From: Companilactobacillus futsaii JCM 17355
GTDB taxonomy: Bacteria > Bacillota > Bacilli > Lactobacillales > Lactobacillaceae
Assembly (NCBI RefSeq): GCF_001435505.1
Contig: NZ_AZDO01000023.1
Coordinates: 1-64,000 of the forward strand
Direction of reading: 5' to 3'
DNA: 64,000 nt
Made by a program: the position numbers and the translations under genes. Each line of letters starts with the position of its first letter. Positions within the stretch are counted from its first letter, which is position 1. The notes beneath the pieces were generated by a model. It was given only the letters and a program-made list of their open reading frames with translations. It was not told the DNA's origin and searched no databases. Below, one piece after another: positions 32,710 to 40,972 of this stretch.

Positions 32710-33558
32710 TTTTTCTGGTTGAATCAATGAATTATCAGAATTACCAAACCATTTCTTGTTGATTTGTTGTAATTCTCCGGTATTAGCCAGGTTTTGTAAG
32801 CCTTGATCAATCTTCTTCTTCAAAGTTTTATCACCTTTTCTCATACCGGCCGCAAAATCTTCACCTGTGAAACCACCTTGGGTAACACGATATGAGTCAG
32901 GATTCTTTTCTTTACTGATGTAATAACCTGCGTAAACACTGTCGATCAAGAGTCCTTGGATTCGATTGGCATCAAGATCCATTAAGGCGTTGTTGAAAGA
33001 ATCGTAAAGAACGGGAGTCTGATTTTTGATGTAATTTTTCAACATCTTAGGGTGTTCATCTAGTAAACTGGCGCCGGATGAACTTGTTTGCGCTCCAAGA
33101 GTTTTGCCTTTCATGCCTTTAAATGAAGTGATATTTTGGTTAGTTTTGGTTACCAGAACTTGACGGTTAGCCATGTAAGGACGTGAGAACATCAATTGTT
33201 TTTTACGAGCTGGTGTAATCGTATAACCATTCCAAATCAAGTCGATTGTTCGGTTTCTTAATTCAGTTTCTTTCATATTCCAATCGATAGGCTGAAAGTC
33301 AGCTTCGATACCGTATTGTTTGAAAACAGCTTTGGCTAGGTCAATATCGTAGCCAACTAGATTACCGTCTTTTTGACGAAAACCCATGGGAACGAAGGTA
33401 TCGTCCAAACCGATAATAACACGGCCTCTTTTTTTGATTGATGACCAAGTATCAGTCGTATTGGCTTCTTGAGCTACTGACTTCTTATTATCGCTGCAAC
33501 CAGCTAATAAACCAAAGAAGGCTAAAAAGGTCATGAATATTAAAATTTTTTTCTTCAT
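32707..33558 (-). CDS. Amino-acid ABC transporter, substrate-binding lipoprotein
   Basis: A 283-residue lipoprotein with lipobox LLAGCSD (Cys about residue 21). The body is a polar amino-acid binding protein (SBP_bac_3): GRVIIGLDDTFVPMGF (about residues 45-60), LVGYDIDLAKAVF (about 67-79), DLIWNGYTITPARKKQ (about 109-124). It is the last gene of the permease-ATPase-SBP operon, controlled by the T-box leader at 34905-35270. The arginine/aspartate ligand pattern of polar amino-acid binding proteins is present, but the substrate cannot be read reliably. Confidence 0.92.
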   Translation of the reverse strand: MKKKILIFMTFLAFFGLLAGCSDNKKSVAQEANTTDTWSSIKKRGRVIIGLDDTFVPMGFRQKDGNLVGYDIDLAKAVFKQYGIEADFQPIDWNMKETELRNRTIDLIWNGYTITPARKKQLMFSRPYMANRQVLVTKTNQNITSFKGMKGKTLGAQTSSSGASLLDEHPKMLKNYIKNQTPVLYDSFNNALMDLDANRIQGLLIDSVYAGYYISKEKNPDSYRVTQGGFTGEDFAAGMRKGDKTLKKKIDQGLQNLANTGELQQINKKWFGNSDNSLIQPEK

Positions 33559-33577
33559 AAATTTAATCCCCCTATGA

Positions 33578-34216
33578 TTAATTGTTCAATGGTTTTACTT
33601 CTAGTAATTGGTCAGCAATTTTTTTGGCAAAGTCAGGATCGTGGGTAATGACGATTTGAGTGATGCCAGTCTTTTTAAGATCCAAGATGACTTGTGCGAC
33701 AGTATCACGAAGACTTGGATCTAGTGCTGAAGTTGGTTCGTCGTAGCAAAGAATTTGTGGTTTCATGGCTAAAGCACGGGCAATGGCGACACGTTGTTTT
33801 TGACCACCAGACAATTCAAAGGGATATTGTTTTTTGAGACTAGCAAGGCCTAATTGAGCTAAAAGTTCATCGACATTTTTTTCAACAGTTTGTTTATCTT
33901 GTTTTAAGACCATTTGAGGAGCTAGAGCAACGTTTTCCATAACGGATAGATGAGGGAAGAGATTGAAATCTTGGAAAACAACACCAACAACACGTTCTTT
34001 GACTGATTCATCGAAAGGATCAAATGGTTTGTCGTTTAAAGTAAAGCTACCAGAATCGATTTTTTCCAGTCCAGCGATGCAACGTAAGAGAGTAGTTTTA
34101 CCGGCACCACTAGGTCCAACGATACTAAGAATAGAATTATCTTTAACTTCGAGATTTAAATTATTTAAGATGGTCTTGCCATCAAAGCTTTTAGTAATAT
34201 TATTTAATTTCAACAT
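33578..34216 (-). CDS. Amino-acid ABC transporter, ATPase
   Basis: A 212-residue ABC ATPase of the polar amino-acid class. Walker A GPSGAGKTT (about residues 34-42), signature LSGGQKQRVAIARALA (about 133-148), Walker B ILCYDEPTSALDP (about 154-166), and the switch histidine in VITHD (about 188-192). It pairs with the permease upstream and the lipoprotein downstream. SD AGGAGAGA precedes the ATG. Confidence 0.93.
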   Translation of the reverse strand: MLKLNNITKSFDGKTILNNLNLEVKDNSILSIVGPSGAGKTTLLRCIAGLEKIDSGSFTLNDKPFDPFDESVKERVVGVVFQDFNLFPHLSVMENVALAPQMVLKQDKQTVEKNVDELLAQLGLASLKKQYPFELSGGQKQRVAIARALAMKPQILCYDEPTSALDPSLRDTVAQVILDLKKTGITQIVITHDPDFAKKIADQLLEVKPLNN

Positions 34217-34228
34217 ATTTTCTCTCTC

Positions 34229-34882
34229 CTAACGATAATAACTGAAACGTTTTTCTAGAACTTTTAGTACCCAGGTACAAATTAGAGTTAATAACAAGTA
34301 GATGATACCAACTAAGACTAATGGAAGTAAGGTAACATCACGTGAACTGGCAATATTTCCGGCACGAAGCAAATCGCCTAAACCAATTACATAAACTAAA
34401 GATGAATCCTTAACCAAGTTGATGACTTCATTACCAATTGAAGGTGGTACGATTTTGACAACTTGAGGAATAATGATTTTACGAATCGTTTGCCAATAAC
34501 TAAGTCCAAGTACTTTAGCACCTTCGAATTGTCCCTTGCTGACAGTGGAAAAACCACCACGGAAGATTTCTGCAAAGTAAGCAGTGTAATTAAGAATAAA
34601 AGCAAACAATGCAGCGTCATATCTTTCAAAGACGATATGTGCAAATGGCATGTTAGGCAAGCCGTAGAAAACAAAAATTAATTGTAATAGTAAAGGAGTT
34701 CCTCGCATTACCCAGATGTAAAAGGAAATGATCCAACTGAGTGGTTTGAATTTGGAACTTCGTCCTAGCGATACCAAAACTCCTAATGGCAATGAACAAA
34801 CAAGTGTCCAGAAGAAGACTTTTAAAGTCATTACCGTACCACTAAGAAGTGACGGTAAAATTTCAAAAATATAATTCATCAT
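34229..34882 (-). CDS. Amino-acid ABC transporter, permease
   Basis: A 217-residue permease of the HisM/GlnP class with five membrane segments. The inner-membrane signature SFYIWVMRGTPLLLQLIFVF (about residues 53-72) and the EAA loop 'GQFEGAKVLGLSYWQTIRKI' (about 117-136) are clear. It is first in the operon, and the T-box leader ends about 20 bases before it. SD AGGGGAGA precedes the ATG. Confidence 0.93.
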   Translation of the reverse strand: MMNYIFEILPSLLSGTVMTLKVFFWTLVCSLPLGVLVSLGRSSKFKPLSWIISFYIWVMRGTPLLLQLIFVFYGLPNMPFAHIVFERYDAALFAFILNYTAYFAEIFRGGFSTVSKGQFEGAKVLGLSYWQTIRKIIIPQVVKIVPPSIGNEVINLVKDSSLVYVIGLGDLLRAGNIASSRDVTLLPLVLVGIIYLLLTLICTWVLKVLEKRFSYYR

Positions 34883-34904
34883 AATATCTCTCCCCTTTAC
34901 AAAT

Positions 34905-35270
34905 ATAAAAAAACGCCCACTAGCATATAGCTAGAGGACGTCTTGACGTGGTTCCACCTCGAGTTCGTTAGTATCTCACGATACTAACCTCAAGAAGTTA
35001 TTGTAAAAAAATACCCTCCTAGTCAAAAGACTAAGAGGGCGAATATTCGCGGTTCCACCTCTGGTTCCTAATACCTCACGATATTAGGCTCACGAAGTTA
35101 CAATAACTTCAGTTTTAACGGTGCTACCGAAATGACCTACTTGATTCAATCATTCAACTTACAGATGTGTTTCGTCAAGGACTAGATCAACTCGCACCAA
35201 CGTTGATTCTCTGGACTAGTTAACTTGATTACTCTTCTGTCGTCGTTTTTTATATTTGTTTTAAAATGTT
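34905..35270 (-). promoter_or_regulatory. T-box leader with duplicated expression platform
   Basis: One stem I is followed by two complete stem III/antiterminator/terminator modules. The promoter is TTGACA-17-TACGAT (complement of 35277-35305). The T-box motifs are AGAGGTGGAACCGCG (complement of 35048-35062) and GAGGTGGAACC (complement of 34950-34960). Each is followed by its own terminator and U-run, ending near 35003 and 34908. In stem I the specifier loop reads CGAAACACA. By position, compared with the trpS leader, the codon is CAC (His, complement of 35167-35169), though ACA (Thr) also fits. The UGGA bulge in both modules would pair with a U73 discriminator, which favours Thr over His. 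The amino acid is therefore unresolved. Confidence 0.9.
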
Positions 35271-35322
35271 GAAACTATCGTACGGCCTAAAATAAATAAT
35301 GTCAAGTTTTATTTATTAGAAA

Positions 35323-35380
35323 TTGACATATGATGTTATTTATAATATATTGTTACTGAAATGATATTATACGTCGTATA
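35323..35380 (+). promoter_or_regulatory. Promoter and PadR-type operator of the padR operon
   Basis: -35 TTGACA (35323-35328), 17-bp spacer, -10 TATATT (35346-35351). TATACG-T-CGTATA (35368-35380) is a perfect inverted repeat just past the expected transcription start. Its position and symmetry fit autorepression by the PadR protein encoded next. Confidence 0.72.
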
Positions 35381-35404
35381 GTATTAGAGAAATGAGGAGA
35401 TAAT

Positions 35405-35722
35405 ATGGCAATTCAAGTTTCAACTGAGATTCTTGAAGGTTCAGTTTTAGCTCTGTTAACTAAGCAAGATTACTACGGTTATGCGATTACTCGGGAGATA
35501 AAGAAGAGTTTTCCCATTTCGGAATCAACGATGTATCCAATTCTTCGGCGGTTAAAAAAGGAAGAATGGTTAAGTACATACGATGAGGCTTACGAAGGTA
35601 GAAATCGTCGCTATTATCAAATAACAGACTTAGGCAAAAAACATTTAGAACAAATCAAAGTTAATTGGCAGGAATTAAAGGCAGCCACAGATGCTATCTT
35701 GGAGGGGAAAAATGAAGAATAA
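35405..35722 (+). CDS. PadR-family transcriptional regulator
   Basis: A 105-residue winged-helix protein: ILEGSVLALLTKQDYYGYAI (about residues 9-28), then SESTMYPILRRLKKEEWL (about 38-55) as recognition and wing, and YEGRNRRYYQITDLGKK (about 61-77). It belongs to the short PadR_2 group, often linked to envelope-stress operons. It is followed, with an 11-base overlap, by a DUF1700/HAAS gene, a common partner. SD GAGGAGAT precedes the ATG. Confidence 0.93.
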   Translation: MAIQVSTEILEGSVLALLTKQDYYGYAITREIKKSFPISESTMYPILRRLKKEEWLSTYDEAYEGRNRRYYQITDLGKKHLEQIKVNWQELKAATDAILEGKNEE

Positions 35723-36374
35723 AGCAATTAATTCGTACATTGATGAATTTAAAATTTATTTACATCAACTGGACGAAAAAGAACAAGATGATGTTATTGA
35801 ATTTTATCGTGAATATATGATCGATGCTAATTTGCAAACTTCAGATAAAATAATCAATGAGTTGGGAACGCCCAAACATTTGGCCAGAAAGGTCTTAGCA
35901 GATTATTCTATTAAGATGTCAGAAGATAATTATCAAAACATCAATAATGGTCAAATGACTAGTAATGAACGAGTGTCACGTAATTTGAAGATGATTGGAT
36001 TAGTAATTTTGGCTTTGATGGCTTCTCCAGTAGCAATAATGATTGCAATCATCTTAATTCCACTCTTATTGACCATTTTAGGAATGATTGCCCTTATGGT
36101 GTTGTTATTTTTATTTTTGGTCGCAATGTCGGTCGTCGGTGGAATAGGAGCTATCTTTATTGGTTTATCAGTTATTTTTCAATCATTTGGGACAGCTATC
36201 TTCTACGTTGGGATTGGATTATTGATATTGGGTGTTGATTTCTTCTTGATTCCCATCGTTATAGCGCTAGTAAAATGGTGCTTTAGCGTAGTAGTTATTT
36301 TCTTCCGTTGGCTAGGCAAGAAACTACTTTACGGACGTAAAACACCGATGAAGGGGGATAGGACTAATGCGTAA
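35712..36374 (+). CDS. DUF1700/HAAS-domain membrane protein
   Basis: A 220-residue protein. The N-terminal cytoplasmic helical domain (YIDEFKIYLHQLDEKEQDDV, about residues 7-26, and ELGTPKHLARKVLADY, about 51-66) is the HAAS (DUF1700) signalling domain. A long hydrophobic half with about four helices follows (about 93-195). HAAS proteins are thought to relay signals with PadR partners. The ATG at 35712 has GGAGGGGA upstream; the longer frame to 35691 is not needed. It overlaps the next gene by eight bases. Confidence 0.88.
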   Translation: MKNKAINSYIDEFKIYLHQLDEKEQDDVIEFYREYMIDANLQTSDKIINELGTPKHLARKVLADYSIKMSEDNYQNINNGQMTSNERVSRNLKMIGLVILALMASPVAIMIAIILIPLLLTILGMIALMVLLFLFLVAMSVVGGIGAIFIGLSVIFQSFGTAIFYVGIGLLILGVDFFLIPIVIALVKWCFSVVVIFFRWLGKKLLYGRKTPMKGDRTNA

Positions 36375-37299
36375 GTATTTTGTCACAGGTTTTTATTTAT
36401 TGATAGTTGGTGGAATTCTCCTACTAGGTGGTATTTTGATGGGAGCTAATCGTTCAGTTGTTTGGAATCATGGTTTTAAAGTAGAGCAACATATCAACGA
36501 AACTTATCCATTAACGGACTTTAAAAATGTCTACGTTGAAGGCAATGACACAAATGTTAATTTTAAATTGGGTGACCGTTATAAAATCCATATCGATGGT
36601 GATAAATCACAAATGCCAAGTTATCGAGTAAAAAAAGATACTTTAACTGTTACTGGCAAGAAGAAAAATAAGCACGTTGGCGTTGATGTTTTAGGGCGTG
36701 CCAAAGTAACTATCACCATTCCGATGAATAAAACACTTGAAAATGTTAATCTTCGTTTGGCTGACAGTGCCATATACATTAATGATGTAACGATAGAACA
36801 TCTCATTAAAACAGCCAAAGATATGGATTATGATGCGCAACTCTATATTAAAGATGCAACGATAAATAATTTAGATAAAATTAATTTGTATGACGCTAAC
36901 TTTGAGGCAACTAATTCTAAAATAAATAACATGACATTGGTTGCCAGCCAGTATTCTGATATCGTAATAAAGAATTCAACACTAGTTAAAACGAGTATCA
37001 ATTTAAATGAATCGTCGTTAAAGGTAAAACAGTCTAATTTAGATTCAATGAACTCTTTAGCTAATCACAGTCGAATAACAATGGATAAAGTGGTTTATAT
37101 GAATACAAATGATTTCAGGATTTTCAGTGGTGGTCATTTTACAGGTAGCGATATGACTGCTGATGGACTGGATTTATCAACGGATGATGGAGTAGTTCGC
37201 TATCTAGATAAAGATTACGGGCATGAGTATCAAAATAAAATTGATGCAGGCAATCTTTTACGTGTAAAAGCAACCAAAGGTTCAATTACAATCAAGTAA
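36367..37299 (+). CDS. DUF4097-type adhesin-like protein
   Basis: A 310-residue protein with one N-terminal membrane helix (about 5-25) and a repetitive beta domain resembling DUF4097 beta-helix folds: DFKNVYVEGNDTNVNFKLGD (about residues 51-70), KVTITIPMNKTLENVNLRLA (about 111-130), then many short 'xIxxxxxxIxN' repeats to about 235. It is probably exposed outside the membrane. The PadR-HAAS-DUF4097 trio recurs in Firmicutes, often with bacitracin or envelope-stress responses; its biochemical role is not known. Confidence 0.82.
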   Translation: MRKYFVTGFYLLIVGGILLLGGILMGANRSVVWNHGFKVEQHINETYPLTDFKNVYVEGNDTNVNFKLGDRYKIHIDGDKSQMPSYRVKKDTLTVTGKKKNKHVGVDVLGRAKVTITIPMNKTLENVNLRLADSAIYINDVTIEHLIKTAKDMDYDAQLYIKDATINNLDKINLYDANFEATNSKINNMTLVASQYSDIVIKNSTLVKTSINLNESSLKVKQSNLDSMNSLANHSRITMDKVVYMNTNDFRIFSGGHFTGSDMTADGLDLSTDDGVVRYLDKDYGHEYQNKIDAGNLLRVKATKGSITIK

Positions 37300-37358
37300 A
37301 TTAGTAGCTATTAACTATCTTTGTTATAATGGCGTTATTGTAATTGTGAGGGATATAG

Positions 37359-38144
37359 ATGAATAATAATCGAATATCTGCCTTGGAGATCAGACGTGAA
37401 GCCCACAAAGCTTTTCGAAAAGACATTAAAGGAAATATTTCACTTAATGTTGTTCCAATTCTTTTGAGATTTCTGGCAGTGTACTTTGGAACTAAAATTT
37501 ACACAACGTGGATGGCTAACTTAAATGTTAATTTGGCTGATCCATCACAGGCTAGTCAACGACTATCAGAAATTTCTACCAGTATGGCAAATGATCCTAG
37601 TTCAGCTAGTAAATTTATGCTGACGTTAACTCCTGAAACGAGTGTGGCTGTTTATGCCTTTATGTTTTTCTTTATCATGATTTGTATCGGCGTTTCATAT
37701 ACTTTGATTGATAAATTGCGCAATCCGGATTATCAAATCAACGCTTTAAAAGGAAGTCTACAGGCTTTTTCTGGCCGTTATTTCTTTCCACTATTGTTCA
37801 TAACGGCGTTATTTGGACTATTTTTAGAGGCCGGTTTAATGTTGTACATTATTCCTGGAATTTGGTTCTTGATGATCTTTTCGCAGGCTTTCTTTATTTT
37901 TAAAGATGATGTGGCTGATCAGAATAAATGGACTTTGCGTATGGCTTTTTCTAGTTTTAGTCGTAGTTCAGTCTTGATGCGTGGATATAAGTGGGCTTAT
38001 TTCTCACTTTGTCTTGAATTCTTCTTTTGGGAAATTTTGAATATTTTGACACATGAATTATTGTCGATTTGGTTACAACCGTATGAACAGTTAACGATGG
38101 CTATTTTTTATCAAAAAGTTTTAGAAAATAATCAGCAAAAATAA
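37359..38144 (+). CDS. DUF975 family membrane protein
   Basis: A 261-residue polytopic membrane protein of the DUF975 family. The N-terminal MNNNRISALEIRREAHKAFR (about residues 1-20) and the hydrophobic segments around AFMFFFIMICIGVSYTLI (about 99-116), and MLYIIPGIWFLMIFSQAFFI (about 161-180), support this. Function unknown. It follows the PadR-HAAS operon on the same strand with a 59-bp gap containing a possible -10 (TATAAT at 37325-37330). Confidence 0.8.
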   Translation: MNNNRISALEIRREAHKAFRKDIKGNISLNVVPILLRFLAVYFGTKIYTTWMANLNVNLADPSQASQRLSEISTSMANDPSSASKFMLTLTPETSVAVYAFMFFFIMICIGVSYTLIDKLRNPDYQINALKGSLQAFSGRYFFPLLFITALFGLFLEAGLMLYIIPGIWFLMIFSQAFFIFKDDVADQNKWTLRMAFSSFSRSSVLMRGYKWAYFSLCLEFFFWEILNILTHELLSIWLQPYEQLTMAIFYQKVLENNQQK

Positions 38145-38184
38145 AAGAATCCCCAGTGTGTAATCACATTGAGGATTCTTTTTT
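38144..38184. terminator. Bidirectional terminator
   Basis: AAAGAATCCCCAGTGTG and CACATTGAGGATTCTTT pair across TAAT, with one mismatch and flanking A and T runs. Confidence 0.83.
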
Positions 38185-38833
38185 AGCGTGTTTCTACAAA
38201 TATATAATCGATGGCCTTAGCACCAATTGTTAGGTTAGAACCATCTGCTTTTTTAACGACTAAAGAATTGTCGAATTTTTCATGTTTGATAACTTCAATT
38301 GTATCGTCGATATCTAAGTTTAAACTGCCAAAGTATTGAAGAAAGTCATAGTTGTCAGATACACGGACAATTTGAACTTTAGTTCCATCAGGAATCATAC
38401 TGAGTAACTTATCGTCGGCATCAGTTTCACCTTGACCGTTACCGGGGATGATACCACCATGGGGACAACGTTGGGGATGATCAAGGAAATCATTTAGATG
38501 ATCAATCAAATCGTCGTCAGAAGCATGTTCAAGCGCATCAGCGTTGTGATGAACATTGTCAACTGGATATTTGAGACATTGATTGAGAAATACTTCCCAG
38601 AGTCTATGTGTACGAACTAGTTTTTCAGAAACTTTATTTCCTTTAGGTGTTAAAACAATTTTGTTGTATGGAGAATGTGTTAGGTAGCCTTCAGAGGCTA
38701 GAGCATTCAACATTTCAGTAACGGATGGAGCAGACACATTCATGATTTCTGAAATACGTTTGTTAGTGATCTTTGTGAAGTCATAATTCAATTCATAAAT
38801 GGTTTTTAAATAATTTTCTTTGTTAGGGGACAA
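38183..38833 (-). CDS. DtxR/MntR-family metal-dependent regulator
   Basis: A 216-residue regulator with an N-terminal DtxR winged helix (NKRISEIMNVSAPSVTEMLN, about residues 23-42), a dimerisation and metal domain (TPKGNKVSEKLVRTHRLWEV, about 62-81; DALEHASDDDLIDHL, about 99-113; CPHGGIIPG, about 122-130), and a C-terminal FeoA/SH3-like domain (about 145-216). This fits manganese or iron sensing of the ScaR/MntR type. It starts at TTG 38833 with GAAAGG upstream. No metal transporter is adjacent, so targets lie elsewhere. Confidence 0.88.
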   Translation of the reverse strand: MSPNKENYLKTIYELNYDFTKITNKRISEIMNVSAPSVTEMLNALASEGYLTHSPYNKIVLTPKGNKVSEKLVRTHRLWEVFLNQCLKYPVDNVHHNADALEHASDDDLIDHLNDFLDHPQRCPHGGIIPGNGQGETDADDKLLSMIPDGTKVQIVRVSDNYDFLQYFGSLNLDIDDTIEVIKHEKFDNSLVVKKADGSNLTIGAKAIDYIFVETR

Positions 38834-38961
38834 TTTTACAACCTTTCGTTTAGCCTAATAATATTCTTAGCCCTTCTATTATAGCGCATATTGTTCAACT
38901 TTGATATTGCTTAATGTTAAAATAAAAATGTGCTTGAGAAATTGAGAAGGGGAAGATTTAT

Positions 38962-39483
38962 ATGAGTGAACCAAAGCGCCATTTCGATTGGTTTGGTTTT
39001 ATCATTGGTCTGATTTCTTTGTATGCGGGTTATTTAGTATTGTGGTATCCTCTCAATAGTTTATCGACCATTGCTGGGATTTTCGGCTTTTTTGTAATTT
39101 TAAGAGGGGGTTACCAATTATGGTTTGGCTCTCAAATGACACGTTTTTTAGGTGTTAGAAGTGGTTGGACGATTTTTTCAGCCATTGTGAATATTATTAT
39201 CGGTATTATTTTCATTGCTCACCTTAATGTGGGAGTGATCGTAATCATTTATATGTTTTCAATTTGGTTTTTGCTAGATGCGGCTTTCCAGATTTTTACC
39301 GCTCGTTTTTACCATTTCTTCGGTAAAAAATATTATTGGTTGATCGTGATTTTAGCAGGATTGAATCTCTTATTTGCGATTGTTTTATTGTTCAATCCAG
39401 TTTTGGCAGGAGGTTTCATTGTTTTCTTGTTAGCCTTTTTCTTCTTTGCCACAGGAGTAGCCGAAATTATTGAAGCATTTTAA
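38962..39483 (+). CDS. HdeD/DUF308 family membrane protein
   Basis: A 173-residue protein made almost entirely of six membrane helices in three pairs, with the DUF308 pattern 'GILRGGYQLW' like VILRGGYQLWFGSQ (about residues 46-59) and 'FFFATGVAEIIEAF' at the C-terminus. HdeD is linked to acid resistance in enterobacteria, but the role here is unknown. SD AAGGGGAAG precedes the ATG. It is divergent from the DtxR-type regulator, with 128 bp between start codons. Confidence 0.83.
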   Translation: MSEPKRHFDWFGFIIGLISLYAGYLVLWYPLNSLSTIAGIFGFFVILRGGYQLWFGSQMTRFLGVRSGWTIFSAIVNIIIGIIFIAHLNVGVIVIIYMFSIWFLLDAAFQIFTARFYHFFGKKYYWLIVILAGLNLLFAIVLLFNPVLAGGFIVFLLAFFFFATGVAEIIEAF

Positions 39484-39490
39484 ATAAAAG

Positions 39491-39531
39491 CATTCTCTAC
39501 ACGAGACAATTTTGCTAAAATGTAGAGAGTG
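39491..39531 (+). other. Hairpin just upstream of tRNA-Thr
   Basis: CATTCTCTACA (39491-39501) and TGTAGAGAGTG (39521-39531) pair over 11 positions with one G-U. No T-run follows, and the mature tRNA begins five bases later. It could protect or process the tRNA 5' leader, or be a weak terminator of the DUF308 gene. Confidence 0.5.
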
Positions 39532-39536
39532 TTAAT

Positions 39537-39610
39537 GCCGTCTTAGCTCAGATAGGTAGAGCATCACCATGGTAAGGTGGGGGTCGTCGGTTCAAATCCG
39601 ATAGACGGCT
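39537..39610 (+). tRNA. tRNA-Thr (anticodon GGU)
   Basis: A 74-base cloverleaf. Acceptor GCCGTCT/AGACGGC, D-arm GCTC-AGATAGGTA-GAGC, anticodon arm TCACC-ATGGTAA-GGTGG with anticodon GGT, T-arm GTCGG-TTCAAAT-CCGAT. It reads ACC and ACU threonine codons. The discriminator base is T, and CCA is not encoded. A terminator hairpin follows at 39618. It stands alone, not in a tRNA cluster. Confidence 0.96.
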
Positions 39611-39617
39611 CTTTGAT

Positions 39618-39652
39618 AGCAGCTGTACGTTTTGCGTATAGCTGCTTTTTTC
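39618..39652 (+). terminator. Terminator of tRNA-Thr
   Basis: AGCAGCTGTACG and CGTATAGCTGCT form a 12-position stem with a TTTTG loop, followed by T residues. Confidence 0.85.
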
Positions 39653-39793
39653 TTTAAAAAAATCCTAATAATCGTTCATTAAACATATAGTTTTAAGAAC
39701 TAGATGACATAGTTTACAGAATTAAAATTAATGGTATTATTAATCGGTGACTTAAATACAATTGGTCACTATTTAATTTTGAGGGGGTAGACT

Positions 39794-40663
39794 ATGTATC
39801 AAATTTTAACGGATTCAGAATGCGACCTACCTTTGGCAACACTGAAGGATAGCAATGTTGATGCAATCTGCTTCCATACGAAAATTGGTGCTAAAGACAT
39901 CTACAATGATTTTGGTCAAAGCTACGATATTGAAAAGTTTTACCAAAAGATTCAACAAGGAATCATGCCCACTACCACGCAAGTAAATATTGGTGAGTAC
40001 CTTGAATTCTTCAGACCATATGTAGAAAAAAAGATCCCAATCGTTTATGTTGGCTTTTCTGGAGGATTGAGTGGTTCTTTAGCTAGTTCAAAACAAGCTA
40101 GAGACATTTTGTTAGAATCATTTCCAAAGGCAACGATAGAAATCATTGATACAGCTGCAGCCAGTGGGGGTGAAAGCCTATTAGTTTTACAAGCTATCAG
40201 ATTACAAAAAGCTGGTAAAAGTTTACAAGAACTAGTCGAATGGTTTACAAATAATAAATTACGGCTTCAACAATGGTTTACAGTTGATAATTTAAATTAT
40301 TTGTACCATGGTGGTCGAATTTCCCATACATCGGCGGCTTTAGGTACATTACTAAAGGTAAAACCTATTTTGGATGTTGATCCTAATGGAAAATTACGCA
40401 TGGTTGAAAAAACACGGACACGTAAGAAATCACTTTTAGATCTGGCTAATAAAATAATTCCGGCAATTCAAAATGATGTTGATCAACCAATCATTATTAC
40501 AACTAGCGGAGATTATGAGGCTGCTCAAGTTGTTAAAGATAAAATTCAGGAGACGATTTCTGAAGCGGACATTCAAATTTATCCGATTGGAATGACTATT
40601 TCAAGTCATACAGGTTTTGGTTGCGTAGCAGTATTTGCTATGGGATCTGACAATCGACAATAA
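39794..40663 (+). CDS. DegV family fatty-acid-binding protein
   Basis: A 289-residue DegV-fold protein. The start MYQILTDSECDLPL (about residues 1-14), TTTQVNIGEYLEFF (about 59-72), YVGFSGGLSGSLASSK (about 83-98) and IDTAAASGGESLL (about 118-130) are typical. In FakB proteins this fold binds a fatty acid for phosphorylation by the kinase FakA, feeding exogenous fatty acids into phospholipid synthesis. A FakB role is likely but the kinase is not in this window. SD TTGAGGGGG precedes the ATG. Confidence 0.9.
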   Translation: MYQILTDSECDLPLATLKDSNVDAICFHTKIGAKDIYNDFGQSYDIEKFYQKIQQGIMPTTTQVNIGEYLEFFRPYVEKKIPIVYVGFSGGLSGSLASSKQARDILLESFPKATIEIIDTAAASGGESLLVLQAIRLQKAGKSLQELVEWFTNNKLRLQQWFTVDNLNYLYHGGRISHTSAALGTLLKVKPILDVDPNGKLRMVEKTRTRKKSLLDLANKIIPAIQNDVDQPIIITTSGDYEAAQVVKDKIQETISEADIQIYPIGMTISSHTGFGCVAVFAMGSDNRQ

Positions 40664-40699
40664 TTTTTTCTCCCCACGACTATATTTACGAAATAATCC

Positions 40700-40729
40700 A
40701 AGCTCAATTCAAGTAAATTGGGCTTTTTT
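40700..40729 (+). terminator. Terminator of degV
   Basis: AAGCTCAATT and AATTGGGCTT pair around a short loop, then six T residues. Confidence 0.75.
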
Positions 40730-40863
40730 CTTATCAAAAAATAAAAATTGTATAAAAGTAAGCTCTTTTGATTTCTCATAATTGCTTAGTAATGCTGTTA
40801 AATTAATCTTTTTCGTAATTTCTCGGTAATGAATAAGTTATAAGATTATAATTTAATATTAAT

Positions 40864-40891
40864 TTGACAATATTTTGGAGTAGCGTAATAA
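40864..40891 (+). promoter_or_regulatory. Promoter of the LPXTG protein gene
   Basis: -35 TTGACA (40864-40869), 16-bp spacer, -10 TAATAA (40886-40891). The leader of about 75 bases is AT-rich. The rest of the 309-base gap holds only the degV terminator and AT-rich sequence. Confidence 0.6.
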
Positions 40892-40972
40892 TTTTCATAA
40901 ATAATATTATTACCTGATTTATTACCACTAGATAATAATTATTCTAAATTGAAGAGGGAGATTTAGTTAATT

